The translations under genes and the position numbers were made by a program. Shown here in pieces: positions 49,756 through 60,878 of a DNA stretch of 64,000 nt. The stretch is from positions 11,085,296 through 11,149,295 of the forward strand of contig NC_064035.1 of NCBI RefSeq assembly GCF_932526225.1, given 5' to 3'. The notes below the pieces were generated by a model. That model ran no database searches and was not told where the DNA came from. It was given only the letters and a program-made list of their open reading frames with translations. The stretch's first letter is position 1. Each line of letters starts with the position of its first letter. The stretch comes from Nematostella vectensis. Lineage: Eukaryota; Cnidaria; Anthozoa; Actiniaria; Edwardsiidae.

Positions 49756-52119
49756 CACAGACGCCTTGTGTAATTTGTGCAGCAAGATTCTTGAGTTCCT
49801 CGAATGTCTTGGCAGTCAGCACGTTCTCCGGTTTGTTGGCCATCTCTTGCATTTCTTGAACGTCAATTGTCGTTTCGTCTCCAATACCTAATCCGTAAAC
49901 CTGCACATCCTTGTCTTTCAAAGGTTGTGAGGCAATTTGCAGTTCCGTAAAGGGGCCCTTATCTTTCGTCTGTTTACCGTCTGTGAACACAACAGCAACC
50001 TAAGAGCAGATTTAGTAAAATGTTACTGTATAAATGATGATGTCGCACCAACTGTTCTGAACTACGTTTTAAGTATGGTAGTAATGGATGTCCCGCCATT
50101 TATTTCACTGTGTCTGTTTCGCCATTTATTTCACTGTGTCTGTCCCGCCATTTATTTCACTGTGTCTGTCCCGCCATTTATTTCACTGTGTTTTCTGCGA
50201 ACAAAGAATGCCAGCCTTTGCCTTGGCCATCTCTGTTTCACTCTTTTGGCAAAAAAAGGAGGTACTCAGAAGATTCAATTCAAGAATTACGATCTCCTCC
50301 TAGATGGCCTCGGCAGCGTGTTCCATTTTGAAGTTTTTTTTTTTTTTTTTTTTTTTTTTGGGGGGGGGGGGAGGATAATGATGATAATCACCTTTGAATA
50401 TGTGTTGTACCTTTAGGATGTCTTTGCTTGCCCTCATACCACCCTCGGGGCTAAAGAGCTGTTCGTTTGCAAGCTTTAGAGCTCGGTCGATGTAAGTGAG
50501 TCCTCCCCAGTCTCTATAGTTGACTGCCGCCACCTTGGCATTGATATTGTCTGCTGTTAATTCACTGCCTTGAAAAGTATTGAACTTGACCAATAACTCG
50601 GTCTTGGTACTGTACAATATAATGCCCACATGGGATCCCTCTTCGGACACGTTGAACGAGTTGATGATTGCTTGAGTGAACTCGACGACTTTGGGCCACC
50701 GTCTTCTTCCGATACTTCCGGATGCATCGATAAGGAGAGCAACGTCTGAAGGCTTACTGCAAACTATGGATAGATAGTAGATAACTTAGCAATTTTTTTT
50801 GGTTTTTATTACGGTCTAACAAAAAAAAAACGTGCGAAACTTGAACAATGATGAAATGCCTATAAAAACGTATAATTGGGTATACCATACACGCCAGCAA
50901 AACACTTATATCCGATCTCCTACTAAGCCGTTCTTGATGTCACGCTGGGAAGGGGAGCGTTGCATGACTGACATCAGCGTTGAGGGACTTAATCTACGTG
51001 ACTGACATCAAGCACGGGTAGATCGGTGAAAAGAAAATAGACAGTACCAGTGGAATTGCAGAGATTCTCTGGGTTTCCTGAACACATCTTTCATAAGAGA
51101 ACGGCACGAACGAGTCTGGATATGTGATTGATTAGTCACAGGTAAAAACTAGTTGGGGAGGGATTGAGTTAAGAAAAAAGACCTTGAATTAGGCATCACT
51201 TCTTTCGAATTCCGGTATTCAACCTATAGTTTCCGGAGAAAAATTATATTTTGCCTGCCGCCCCTATCTTCTGATCTACGTGGCGAGCGCTGGTCCAGCC
51301 TGCTATATCACTTTATAATCAAAGGTAATTTTGCTACAGAGCTGAAATGCACTTGAAAATACTTTTGAACAGAGATAACTCTGGCAGATACGTCACGAGA
51401 GTTTTCGTGACCACTGAATAACTAATACGCGATGTTTCTATTGGATACAAAAGCGATATAAAAGTGAAACCGACAGACAAACAAGGCAAACACTGCTGTG
51501 TTCTTAAAGTTCTAGTAGAGCTCGTTCAAGTAGAATCACCCATCAGAACCATGACCCTAGGGTAGCTCCCAAGACCCTGTTTCCATTATGCCTGCTGAAG
51601 CTAATCCTAAAAAACAGCAATTTAATAACAAACATCTCATAATTTCCACGTCCTGACTAGTTTTTGACCTTAAAAAACGGGTAGCACTACGCCTGGTAGA
51701 GGTTATGTTTTGGGTTCAGGTGCTTTGGTTTGCAAAAGTTTACACCAAAAGTAATCACTGAGCCGAGACTAGTTTTGTTGTCCGCTGTTGCAAAACAAAT
51801 GCAGGGAAGGAAAGGAACATTGCCCTTCATCCAAAACGTAGTTACAATAGATAACACCTACCTAGAACAGGTCATTGTTTTATATCCTACACAAGTAGGT
51901 AATGATCAAGCTTGAGATAGTAGATTAATGATGGTATGTTTTCTTTTGTGTATTTCCTTGAGAAATGGAGAGCACTATGTCTTAGGGTTTGTGCTGCCTT
52001 AGGGTACTTATTCGCGTGACCGCGAGGGATTCAACGGCTGTAGACCCACCTTGACTACTTGTTTCCTCGGGCTGTAGTAATGCCACCACCAAGAGCGCCA
52101 GTAACGCGGGGAGTTTCAT
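49756..52119 (-). CDS. Secreted von Willebrand factor A domain protein (VWA-B), intact MIDAS
   Basis: Minus-strand exons: 52119-52050 (signal peptide, MKLPALLALLVVALLQ), 50763-50411 and 49999-49756. The phases are consistent (1, 0, 1). The VWA domain has a canonical metal site: DVALLIDASGSIG (DxSxS), GGLTYIDRAL (Thr) and VVFTDGKQT (Asp), with Cys just before and after the domain (VCSKPSD, GVCG). Single VWA domains like this occur in matrilin-like matrix proteins and bind collagen or integrin-type partners. The 3' end is uncertain: a GTCAGT donor follows GVCG at 49756, but the frame also reads on into a dispersed repeat. No later exon is clear in the minisatellite beyond. Confidence 0.82.
50764..52049. 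other. Intron 1 of VWA-B
   Basis: Nothing recognisable besides homopolymer runs. Plus-strand ORFs here have no supporting features. Confidence 0.5.
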
Positions 52120-53684
52120 CACCTCTTTGTGGGGGTACAGCGTCTTCCGTCAGTCGGTAACTCTGCAGATTTCGCTGTGTCTCGGTCGGCCTGCCCTGAG
52201 CGTTTACCGCGAGGCCGATCGAGTAAAGCGTTAGCCGATACCCCAGTGTGTCCGCCCCTCTCCTGATAACCCGTATCTCGTAATAAGACGAGGAAGCCAC
52301 TTTGATTGACGGATTCGTGGCATGTAATTAATTTTTATATAAAAGAATGTTGTGGAGGTCCGGTCGAATATGATCACCTCATTTTTATTGAATACCATAA
52401 TCGTAGCAGTATCAAGGCTTTGAGTGCATTGTGCTTTTCTTAAACTAACAACGGAACACTCAGGGTCTAACCGTCCTAACCATATTTCAAATATCATCTC
52501 GAGCCATGTATTGTTTTTTTTTTTTTTAGAAAACCTTGCTCGTGCGATCTGTGCAAATTATCCAGGCTGAGTATAAAAACATATTAATAAGGATTTAGAA
52601 ATCGTTTTCCCAAGCTGAAGAATCACAATGAATCTTCTGCACGTTGTAGTTTAAGATTAGATTAACATACGAAATTAATAATCTGATAAATTCATGCTTA
52701 TCATTGGATTTATTTATCCAGTGAATATTTTCGATGAGGAAAGAGATGAGTTCGTTTGTTAAAAAAACAACCGAAATCACGTTTGTAATCGCTCGTGTTT
52801 TGCTGCGTACCTTCCCTATGAGTTTCCATATTGAACTAAAAGAAAAGCTTTTAAGCAAAAGTAATTAGAATTACTGCAAGATTTTTTTTTTGTGGAAAAC
52901 AAATAAGAGCAAACTACACAGCAATGATCAGCATGTCGTTCGGATATAATTGGTATTGCAAAACCCGGTAAAGTGTGTATGAACGCAACTCGAACATTTT
53001 TGTAGAAAACCTCGAAATACTGTTTGTTATAACGAGGTTTCTTTAACAGAAAATGTATTGCGCTTTCCTCGGGACCTCGAAATACTGTTCGTCATAGACT
53101 ACTTATAGGCTTTGATAGTTTTTCCGGCACGAAAACCCCCAAAACACGAAGTTCGCATACCATGGCCGCCATCTTGGATAACGCGATCCGGAAGGAGAGT
53201 GTTTGTCATAATGAGGTTTCCTTTACAGAAAATATATAGCGGTTTCGTTGGGACCTAGAAGTACTGTTCGTTATAACGAGGTTTCCTTAACAGAAAATAT
53301 ATTGCGCTTCCGTCTTGGGACCTCGAAATACTGTTCGTCATAACGAGGTGTCCTTTTGAAGCGAGGATTCTGTATATTGAGTACTAATTACTCGTGACAA
53401 CAACAGTTAAAACAACAACAACAAATGTTGACATACTACAACAATATAAAATAGCAAAACAAACTCAACCAGACTATTTTGTCTGTTTGATCACGCCTAG
53501 GTGTTTCTGCTTCAGGTAATTTGGCATGAAGCCAAGTGAATTCCAAACGCAATTTCTCTTGGTATTGTGTTTGGAATTATTGAGAGAATCGCGAACATTT
53601 GTGTAATGACCACCATTAAATCACGATCACGATGTCATACCATGACCTATCAAATGCTGTACCTACGTTCCGTGACTGTAAAAC
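52120..53684. other. Intergenic DNA between the VWA paralogs, with a dispersed repeat cluster
   Basis: At about 53008-53370 a ~70-bp unit recurs about four times, each containing CCTCGAAATACTGTTCGT and TATAACGAGGTTTCCTT. CCTCG and CGAGG in each unit can pair to form a hairpin. No gene is supported in the rest. Confidence 0.6.
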
Positions 53685-53975
53685 ATGTAACAGGAAGTAA
53701 TATGACGGGATGTGTCTGGATGCTCTGGGCCAGGGATTTGGGTGACGGTAAGTACGTAACGGTATTCAGTGACTGGGCACCGTGTGACATGTAGTGGTGT
53801 GACAAGATGTGTGTCTTGACGCTCTGGGATCAGGGAAGTGCGTGACGGTATTACGTGACTGGGCACTATGCGACAGGAAGTGGTGTGACAAAATGTGTGT
53901 CTTGATGCTCTGGGTCAGGGATTCGGGTGGAGGTAAATGCGTGACGGTACTACGTGACAGGGCATTGTGTGATAG
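53685..53975. repeat. ~90-bp degenerate tandem repeat, 3 copies
   Basis: Three copies, each containing CAGGAAGTGGTGTGACA, ATGCTCTGGGTCAGGGA and TGCGTGACGGTATTACGTGA-like blocks. Confidence 0.75.
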
Positions 53976-54233
53976 GGTTTTCTGAGGCTGTTATACCCAT
54001 ACATGGTATACACCCTGTGACACGGTAACATACCTCTAAAATCTTGATTCCTGAAAAGTAAATTAGTTATTGATAAGTTAATAATACATAGATAGTTTTA
54101 ACTTGAAATCTAAGAGATTTTTGGTTAAAAACCTTTCACATTTCTCAGTAGAGACGCAAAAAAAAAACGGCGGATCTACGATTAATTTTTTTTTTCTCAA
54201 AAATAGATATTCACCAAAATTTCCATAGAGCTA

Positions 54234-55511
54234 TCACCCCTTACCGCAAGCAAGCTTTGCGATCTCCTCTACAAGGCTCACGGACTCTGCGAATGTCTTC
54301 GCGGTCATGACATTCTCTGGTTTGCTGGCCATTTGTATGAGGTCCTCGTCGTCAATCTCAGCAAGTTGAGGAACGCCAACAGCAAACATGTCCACACGTT
54401 TGAGGCGAAGAGGTCGAGCTACCTGCCGCAGATTCACTGGAAATCCATTCCTGGTCTGTCTGCCCCCAACCACCACTACCAGTACCTAAAAACAATACCA
54501 AAAAACAATACTTAAAAACAATACCAAAAAACAATAACTAAAAACAATATACCAAAATCGTCTATATCTTTGAATTACGAGGGCGGAGATATAACGTGAT
54601 CGAGTCGAAGACATGAAAAAAGATGCTGCCGTCTGACCACGAACACAGCTTAGGATCAATTTGTTTATGACGCGGCAATAAAAGCAAGCATGTTATATGA
54701 TGTTATGATAGTTTACAGTCATGTTCGCTTTATACTTTAGCGTTCGCTTTCTATTTCTTTCTCGAATCGTGACGTGCATATGGTGCACCTGCCGATGCGA
54801 GTCAATTGTGCCACTTTTGGTTGAACTGAAAATGAATAAAAAAAGTAATGGGTCCCTCATGATATTGAAAATAAGGTCAGTCACTTACCCTTAAAATATC
54901 TGGATCTACCCTCATGCCCTTACGAGCCACGAACAACTCCTTGTCTGCGAACCTTAGTGCGCGGTCGATAAACCGGCCCGGGTTCCTCTGGTGTTTGATG
55001 GTCGCGATCCTCCCCTTGATCGCCTCTTCCGTCACATTCTCGCCCTGTAAGTCATTGAAGCCAAGGTAGAGTTCTGGGTTCTGGCTGAATGTGATAATCC
55101 CCACGCGGGTCTTGTTAGCTCCGATATTAAACGCGTCCACCATGGCGTTACTGAATGCGAGCATATTCTGCCATTCGTTGCCGATATCAAGAGAGGAGTC
55201 GAGGATGATAGCCAAGTCAGTCGCCTTCGAGCACAGAAGCTCTGAAAAAGCAGAAGCGAAACAGGTTTGCTTTTGCAGAATGTAAGCTGTTATTTCTATG
55301 AATATTTTCCTTGAATAGATTGTTGTGTTGTTGAAGGTTACCGTCGGTTATTCCTATAAGTTTTTTTTTTTTTTCAAAAAGAAGAGACACCTTTTTTGAA
55401 AACCCCAAGTTTCGCTGCCCTCATACCTCTTTGCCCTCTTGCTTTGTGTGCAACGATAATGACCAAAATCAAAACCAATAGACGCACGTCCCTTGATACC
55501 GAAAAATCCAT
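54234..55511 (-). CDS. Secreted VWA-like protein (VWA-A) with degenerate metal site
   Basis: Minus-strand exons: 55511-55427 (signal peptide, DVRLLVLILVIIVAHKARG), 55241-54889 and 54485-54245, or to TGA at 54236-54234 if read through (LACGKG-stop). The exon plan matches VWA-B, including an identical 353-nt first VWA exon. The fold blocks remain (TDLAIILDSSLDIG, NKTRVGIITFSQNPELYLGF, FIDRALRFADKEL, VDMFAVGVPQ, SKPENVMTAKTFAE), but the MIDAS is changed: DxSxS is DSSLD, the Thr position is Phe (GRFIDRAL) and the Asp loop is VVVGGRQ. It probably no longer binds metal in the usual way. A possible small further exon lies at 54053-54037. Confidence 0.8.
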
Positions 55512-56197
55512 GTTAGAAGAAGCGTTCAGGATACAACACCATCCCGCTACCTCTTATGAGAGGAGAAAGGGTAATTGTGGTTATGCAGAATTCGAGTTTA
55601 TATCCATGTCTGTGAGGTATAGAGAGATGAATCACTAAATGGTGTCGATTTGGCGATCTGTTTGTCAAGAATCTGTGATAAGAATCGCCGCATCTGGATC
55701 TTCCGGCTTGTGCAGGCGTTCGCACCTTCGCAAGCATCTCCGGACCAGAAAGTCAACCCACACTCCAGCCTCGTCGCACTCATAGATATATCAATCTGAC
55801 GGTCTCAATGGAGATATCAATATCAGCTGTGGTGGAATACGATAAACGAGATGAGGGAAAATATTGTTTTTTCTGTAGGATCCTCTAAGCTCGCCGGTCG
55901 CTATGCCGAGACGAATATGGTATGGTAACATGATTTTCGCGAGGTCAAAATTTCGAAACAATTATACTACCTTGTGTTGTTGTTTTTACATTTTTTTTTA
56001 ATTTTTACACGTAAAGTAAGTACAATTTATTCGAATTTTGTCCGCCACCAACCAGGCGACCGACCGTGACTGTTGAGCTCATGGTTGACTGCATTTTCGA
56101 AACTTTCAGCAAAACGGATACCTTTGAATGATTAAAATGAATTAAACGATCTCATTCCTTTTGTTACGGATCCTCGTATGTAAAAAAAAAAAAAATG
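55512..56197. other. Upstream region and probable 5' UTR of VWA-A
   Basis: No further coding exon is clear. A 61-codon minus-strand ORF at 55598-55783 lies upstream of the signal-peptide exon and could only be a 5' UTR ORF. Confidence 0.4.
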
Positions 56198-56279
56198 TGG
56201 CAGCGGTGGGATTCGAACCCACGCCATCGAAATGACTGGTGCCTTAAACCAGCGCCTTAGACCGCTCGGCCACGCTACC
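56198..56279 (-). tRNA. tRNA-Leu (anticodon AAG)
   Basis: The minus strand from 56279 gives an 82-nt class II tRNA: acceptor stem GGTAGCG with CGCTGCC, A-box TGGCCGAGCGGTCTAAGGC, anticodon stem CTGGT/ACCAG around loop TTAAGGC (anticodon AAG), a long variable arm and B-box GGGTTCGAATCCC. No intron. A T run on the minus strand (plus-strand A run 56182-56195) follows and would end Pol III transcription. Confidence 0.95.
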
Positions 56280-56589
56280 TCCTGATGAACAGCATGGGAA
56301 ATATTTTGTAAAAATTACCTGACACTCTATATCGGGCATCAGGAATTCGTTTTCCATAGAAAAAAGAGCGTGTTTTTTTTTTGGTTTTGCAAAATCTAAA
56401 TCAATTTTGATTGAATATTTTTACCCTAAGTTAAGCAAACTACAATTTCATTTTCAAACTCAATGTTCTCTTTGGTTTTAATTTCTTAAATTACAATGTA
56501 TTTTTAGCCGAACATTTCTTTATAGTTTAGAAAAATAATTGATAGATAGTACAGTAAAGGAAATTCAACTTTCCTGAGAAACTTGTGTT
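56280..56589. other. AT-rich spacer
   Basis: Nothing recognisable. Confidence 0.5.
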
Positions 56590-57215
56590 CCAGGCCATGT
56601 CACGCTACAAGGTGGACGACAAAGGCTATGTCACGCTATACACAATGTGGAAGACAAAGGCTATGTCACGCCATACAAAAGGTGAAGGACAAAGGCTATC
56701 TCACGCCATACACAAGGCGGAGGACAAAGGCTATGTCACGCCATACACAAGGGGGAAGACAAAGGCTTGTCACGCCATACACAAGGTGAAAGACAAAGGC
56801 TTTGTCACGCCATACACAAGGTGAAAGACAAAGGCTATGTCACGCCATACACAAGGTGGAAGACAAAGGCTTTGTCACGCCATACACAAGGTGGAAGACA
56901 AAGGCTATGTCACGCCATACACAATGTGGAAGACAAAGGCTATCTCACGCCATACACAAGGGGGAAGACAAAGACTATGTCACGCCATACACAAGGTGAA
57001 AGACAAAGGCTATGTCACGCCATACAAAAGGTGAAAGACAAGAGCTATGTCACGCCATACACAAGGCGGAGGACAAAGGCTATGTCACGCCATACACAAG
57101 AGGAAAGACAAAGGCTATCTCACGCCATACACAAGGCGGAGGACAAAGGCTATGTCACGCCATACACAAGGGGGAAGACAAATGCTATGTCACGCCATAC
57201 AAAAGGGGCTGATGC
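56590..57215. repeat. 35-bp minisatellite, ~18 copies
   Basis: Units contain GACAAAGGCTATGTCACGCC followed by ATACACAAGG and a short variable purine block. Overlapping plus-strand ORFs in all frames come from a period that is not a multiple of three. Confidence 0.95.
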
Positions 57216-57534
57216 ACACTTACTATTTGTAATTTTGGGGCGTATAAAACTGAAGACGACCTTTTAAGAGCACCCTTTAGTGAAGCTTGCGCTTTATTAT
57301 AAAAAACAGTGGTTCTTATATGCAAGCCCATTTTTATTTTTGCTATCTCTTTAACGTCTTCCGCAATATCAGAAGAGCCCGAGAAATTAGGCGTAGACGC
57401 CGTTGTTCTTTTCGTTGGTTCCAAATATAGAAATATATGCCAATGCTCCAATTCGATAGTTTCATTTGCATTTGGCCTTGTTTGGTCATTTGGTACGGTA
57501 CACATGAACGCCGTCAGCACTATCTACCTACCTA

Positions 57535-57955
57535 CCGTAAATGATCTATTAAACGCCGAGGGCGGGAGGCGTTTATGAAATTTTGATTGCCCGAGGAGGG
57601 AGTTGGGTGGTCATTCAATAGATAGGAGGCGTCTTTTAGAGAGGGACGTTCATTCTAAACTATAGCAATATAACAAATCCAAGTACAGTGGGGTTCTAAT
57701 TTCAGTCAGGATCACTCAGTAGAAGCCAAGCTCAGATAGTAAGAAGGCAATTTAAGCTGATTTATATTAACGGAATTCTTATGTCGTTATTTTTTAGCTG
57801 ACAGAGGGGGGGGAGGTAGGGGGGAGCGTTTAATATAGAGGGGCGCTTTTAAGAGAGGGCCGTTCAATACAAACATGTAAACTTAGGGGGGGGGGGGGGC
57901 GTTTATTAGATAGGAGGCGTTCTTTAGAAAGGGGGCGTTTTTAGATCATTTGCGG
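57535..57955. mobile_element. MITE with CCGTAAATGATC termini and TA duplication
   Basis: The left end CCGTAAATGATCTATTAAAC and the right end AAAACGC-type TTTTTAGATCATTTGCGG are inverted repeats of about 22 bp. Both sides are flanked by TA (57533-57534 and 57956-57957), as for Tc1/mariner-like insertions. The interior has repeated GGAGGCGTTTATTAGA-like motifs and no transposase. Confidence 0.8.
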
Positions 57956-57957
57956 TA

Positions 57958-59278
57958 AGTGCCAAGTGTCATTTACACGAGCGATCTCGGAGGGTAAATG
58001 ATTGGAATTAACGACAGATTTGGGCGCCATAATTGGGGATATTGTAATAGATCTGACGCAAGGATAGGGGGATATACCTAGCAGAATAAGTCCGCTTTTC
58101 AAAGAGATAAGACGCAAAATTAAAAGCGACAGACAATTTTTTATATATTTTTTTTTGTCACGCACATGTTTTGTCATTTTGCTATCGATAATGATTAGCC
58201 GAGATTAGCCCGGAGTCAAAGCAAGAGTTATTGAGAGGGCACAGGCCAGCAGACGGTCCGATACAAGCAGCGTTTTTCCATCCTCTGCAGACCTTTATAA
58301 TACATAATGGTGTCATCTCGGGTTTCCTCGGAAGCTGGCGGGATCAGATTACCACGCAGTCGACCCACAAGTCCTGACTGTCTGCCTGTTTGCTAGTGCT
58401 TAACGCTACATTGCAGTATTTCTGGAGGCGAAGTGTCGCGGGCGTTTTCTAGAAAACATTCGCTCTCGGATAGGACAGTGCCTTAAACGATGCATTATCT
58501 GACTCAGACGGAAAAGCAGATATTTGTCGATTGCATTTTGGAAGGTGTTAGCGGTTGAAATTGTCCTGTGGAGACACGGTAAGCATGAAACTTACGATAT
58601 CTATTTTTAATTTTATTTCGATTTCCATGTTTGTCGGGTAATGCTCTGTGGGCCATTACGCAGGCAGCTCAAACTAAGTCCCGCGTCCTATCGATAGACG
58701 GTGAGAACCGCACGCGTGAAGTCTCTCCGTCCTTCTGCATGCGTACCACGCTATATGAACACTGGAAGCATTCATTCTCTATTGCACTATAATTGTACAC
58801 AGACCCATGCTAAGTGACAAAAGCTATTGGAGATGGGCGAATATTCTTATTGTGGAACACCGCGAGATTGGAGAATTCCTTGCTGTTACAAAGGGCATAA
58901 GGGGGTGATTGTAGTCGAGTCAGAGTGAAACCCGACCCTCGGCTGTCGAATGCACCATTGATCCGGTGGCAGAGAGCTACAAAATAACGCATATAAACAT
59001 CCTGATGTGCTAAGCACTATTTAAAGCCACGGACCTTATTCGAAGCTCGAATGGATAGCCGCATTTTTCTAGCCGCATTTTTCCTTCACCGGTACACAAA
59101 ATACTCTATTGCAAACACTAAACAAATAAATTGTTATAATAATTATGTAATTGGATTATAGAAATCACGATAGGCTTTATAGAGACAGCCATAACAATAA
59201 ATGTACAACTGTCCGTCCACAGCCCTTATAATACTCTGAATGAATGATGAGGTGGCTTGGTGTTTTATTCCCTCTCAG
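57958..59278. other. Upstream region of the collagen gene
   Basis: No confident coding exon. A CACG|GTAAGC donor at about 58579 may end a 5' UTR exon of the downstream gene. Confidence 0.35.
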
Positions 59279-59425
59279 GACAAGAGGATGTCTGTAAGCA
59301 CTGCTATGTGCATACCGGCTCATGTCGAGGTCACGGAGCAAATATCAAAAGAACAGCTACTGGTCCAACAGCATCTCGACGAAAAAAAATCTCTATGGCG
59401 GCCAAAGCATTCTGCAACAAGCTAT
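59279..59425 (+). CDS. Possible N-terminal exon of the collagen gene
   Basis: Acceptor CCTCTCAG at 59278 and donor TAT|GTAAGT at 59426 bound an open frame with ATG at 59288: MSVSTAMCIPAHVEVTEQIS, then KEQLLVQQHLDEKKSLWRP. It lacks a signal peptide or transmembrane segment. Linkage to the collagen exons is inferred from strand and position; a further candidate exon lies at 60496-60565 but its phase does not fit directly to 60879. Confidence 0.4.
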
Positions 59426-60079
59426 GTAAGTTTTGAATCAAGTACTGCTGATAGCTTGTCACGAGTACAATGCCCTCCCGTGCTTTCGAGCTCAGGTTAG
59501 GGTAGCTGGGTGCTGGGTATTCTAGCATCCATCGTCTCGTCGCTTGAATGGGGGGTGCATGCAATCAACACGGCTTGATCCGAATCTAATGAGAGAGAAA
59601 ACGAAATCGAACTGGGGAAAACAGTTAAGCCGATCTCATAATAAAAATTTAAGTAAATGGAGTGCAAAGCTCCCCTCCACACAAGGGCCGCGTGCGAGAA
59701 TAACGCAAAATCTCGGAAATGGGAAAAAAAACTAATGCCCTCACGCAGGCTACGAGACATCTCACTTTAGTATATTGTTTTACTTCAAGTCATGTATTCA
59801 TGTATGCTTTGGTTTAATACATGTTTTGAATAATTGCACTAGAGTGTATAATTTTATACGCGTGTTTGTTTGTTTATTTGTTAAATGTTTTAACATGATT
59901 CGCATATTTAACCAGGTATATTGCCACTTATGTATGGCATTCGACCTGTATATATTTGAAGCTGGACAAATGAGACACTTTCTAATGTGCGTTTTTTCTC
60001 TTGCTTTAGATACCATCAAGTCGAACCGTGCTATTACAGTGCTGCCTGTTTGACGGATAAAAAGGTGCCCACATTTTAA

Positions 60080-60304
60080 AACTGTGTATCATACCACTAC
60101 CACCAACTTCATCATTATCATCACCACCACCACCACTACCAACACCATCATCATCATCATCATCGTCGTCGTCGTCGTCGTCGTCATCATCATAATCACC
60201 ACTACTACCACCACTACTACCACCACCACTACCACCATCATTATAATCATCATCATCACCACTACTACTACCACCACCATCATCATCATATTATCATCAT
60301 CCCA
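60080..60304. repeat. CAC/CAT/CGT trinucleotide microsatellite
   Basis: Mixed ACC, ATC and GTC triplets over about 220 bp in a collagen-gene intron. Poly-Thr/Ile and poly-Met/Val ORFs are artefacts. Confidence 0.9.
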
Positions 60305-60878
60305 ACTTCATCCCAAACCGTCATCAATCGCTCTTCTACGTTCTTTTTTATCCCCATACTACCCTAACAAAGCAGCATTGAACACGAGGATATTTAATAG
60401 GTTTCCCTTCCTGAGCTGTATTCACTCTGTACTGCCAGAGTCGTTTTAGTTCTACGTGCACACTGATTAAACTTTTTTTTCTCCCCAAAAAAAGCTATCA
60501 CGAGCCAGATTACAAGATTCCACTCAAGCCGAGCTGCCCGTTGCCTGTCTGCGCAAAGGAGGTCGTATGTATACACAGGGAGTATCTACTAATTTCCACT
60601 TCCCTCCGCAGCGTACTAACACTTGCTTTGCAGCATTCACTCTGGAAAAGAAGCTGCCAAGCGCACGCCTCTTCTCCGAGGATATACACGCTCTGTGTGC
60701 ATATCCCATTCATAGGAAATTGCGTTACATTGTAACGCAATCTCCAAATCATGAGAGAATCGTGACACCTTCCATACCATGGTCTAGAATGTTGAGACAC
60801 ATATCGTAGATGTATGCGTAATGGTGTAATTTTAGGTTTAAAGACTTATTTATTGTTTTTTTTTTTCGGTATAAATAG

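Noticed and set aside
49328-49990. 220-codon minus-strand ORF as a single VWA protein end
   Set aside because: Only the first ~81 codons are VWA sequence; the rest reads through a dispersed repeat, a G run and the 29-bp minisatellite.
56198-56279. tRNA-Leu with anticodon TAA
   Set aside because: My first reading placed the loop wrongly; pairing CTGGT with ACCAG sets the loop as TTAAGGC and the anticodon as AAG.
56585-57267. Basic repeat protein (HAIHKVKDKG-like) in three frames
   Set aside because: All three frames are open because of the 35-bp tandem unit; no evidence of translation.
57309-57578. 89-codon plus-strand ORF near the 35-bp repeat
   Set aside because: It overlaps a MITE end and has no splice sites, conserved motif or signal peptide.
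60089-60289. Met/Val-only ORF
   Set aside because: Trinucleotide microsatellite translation.
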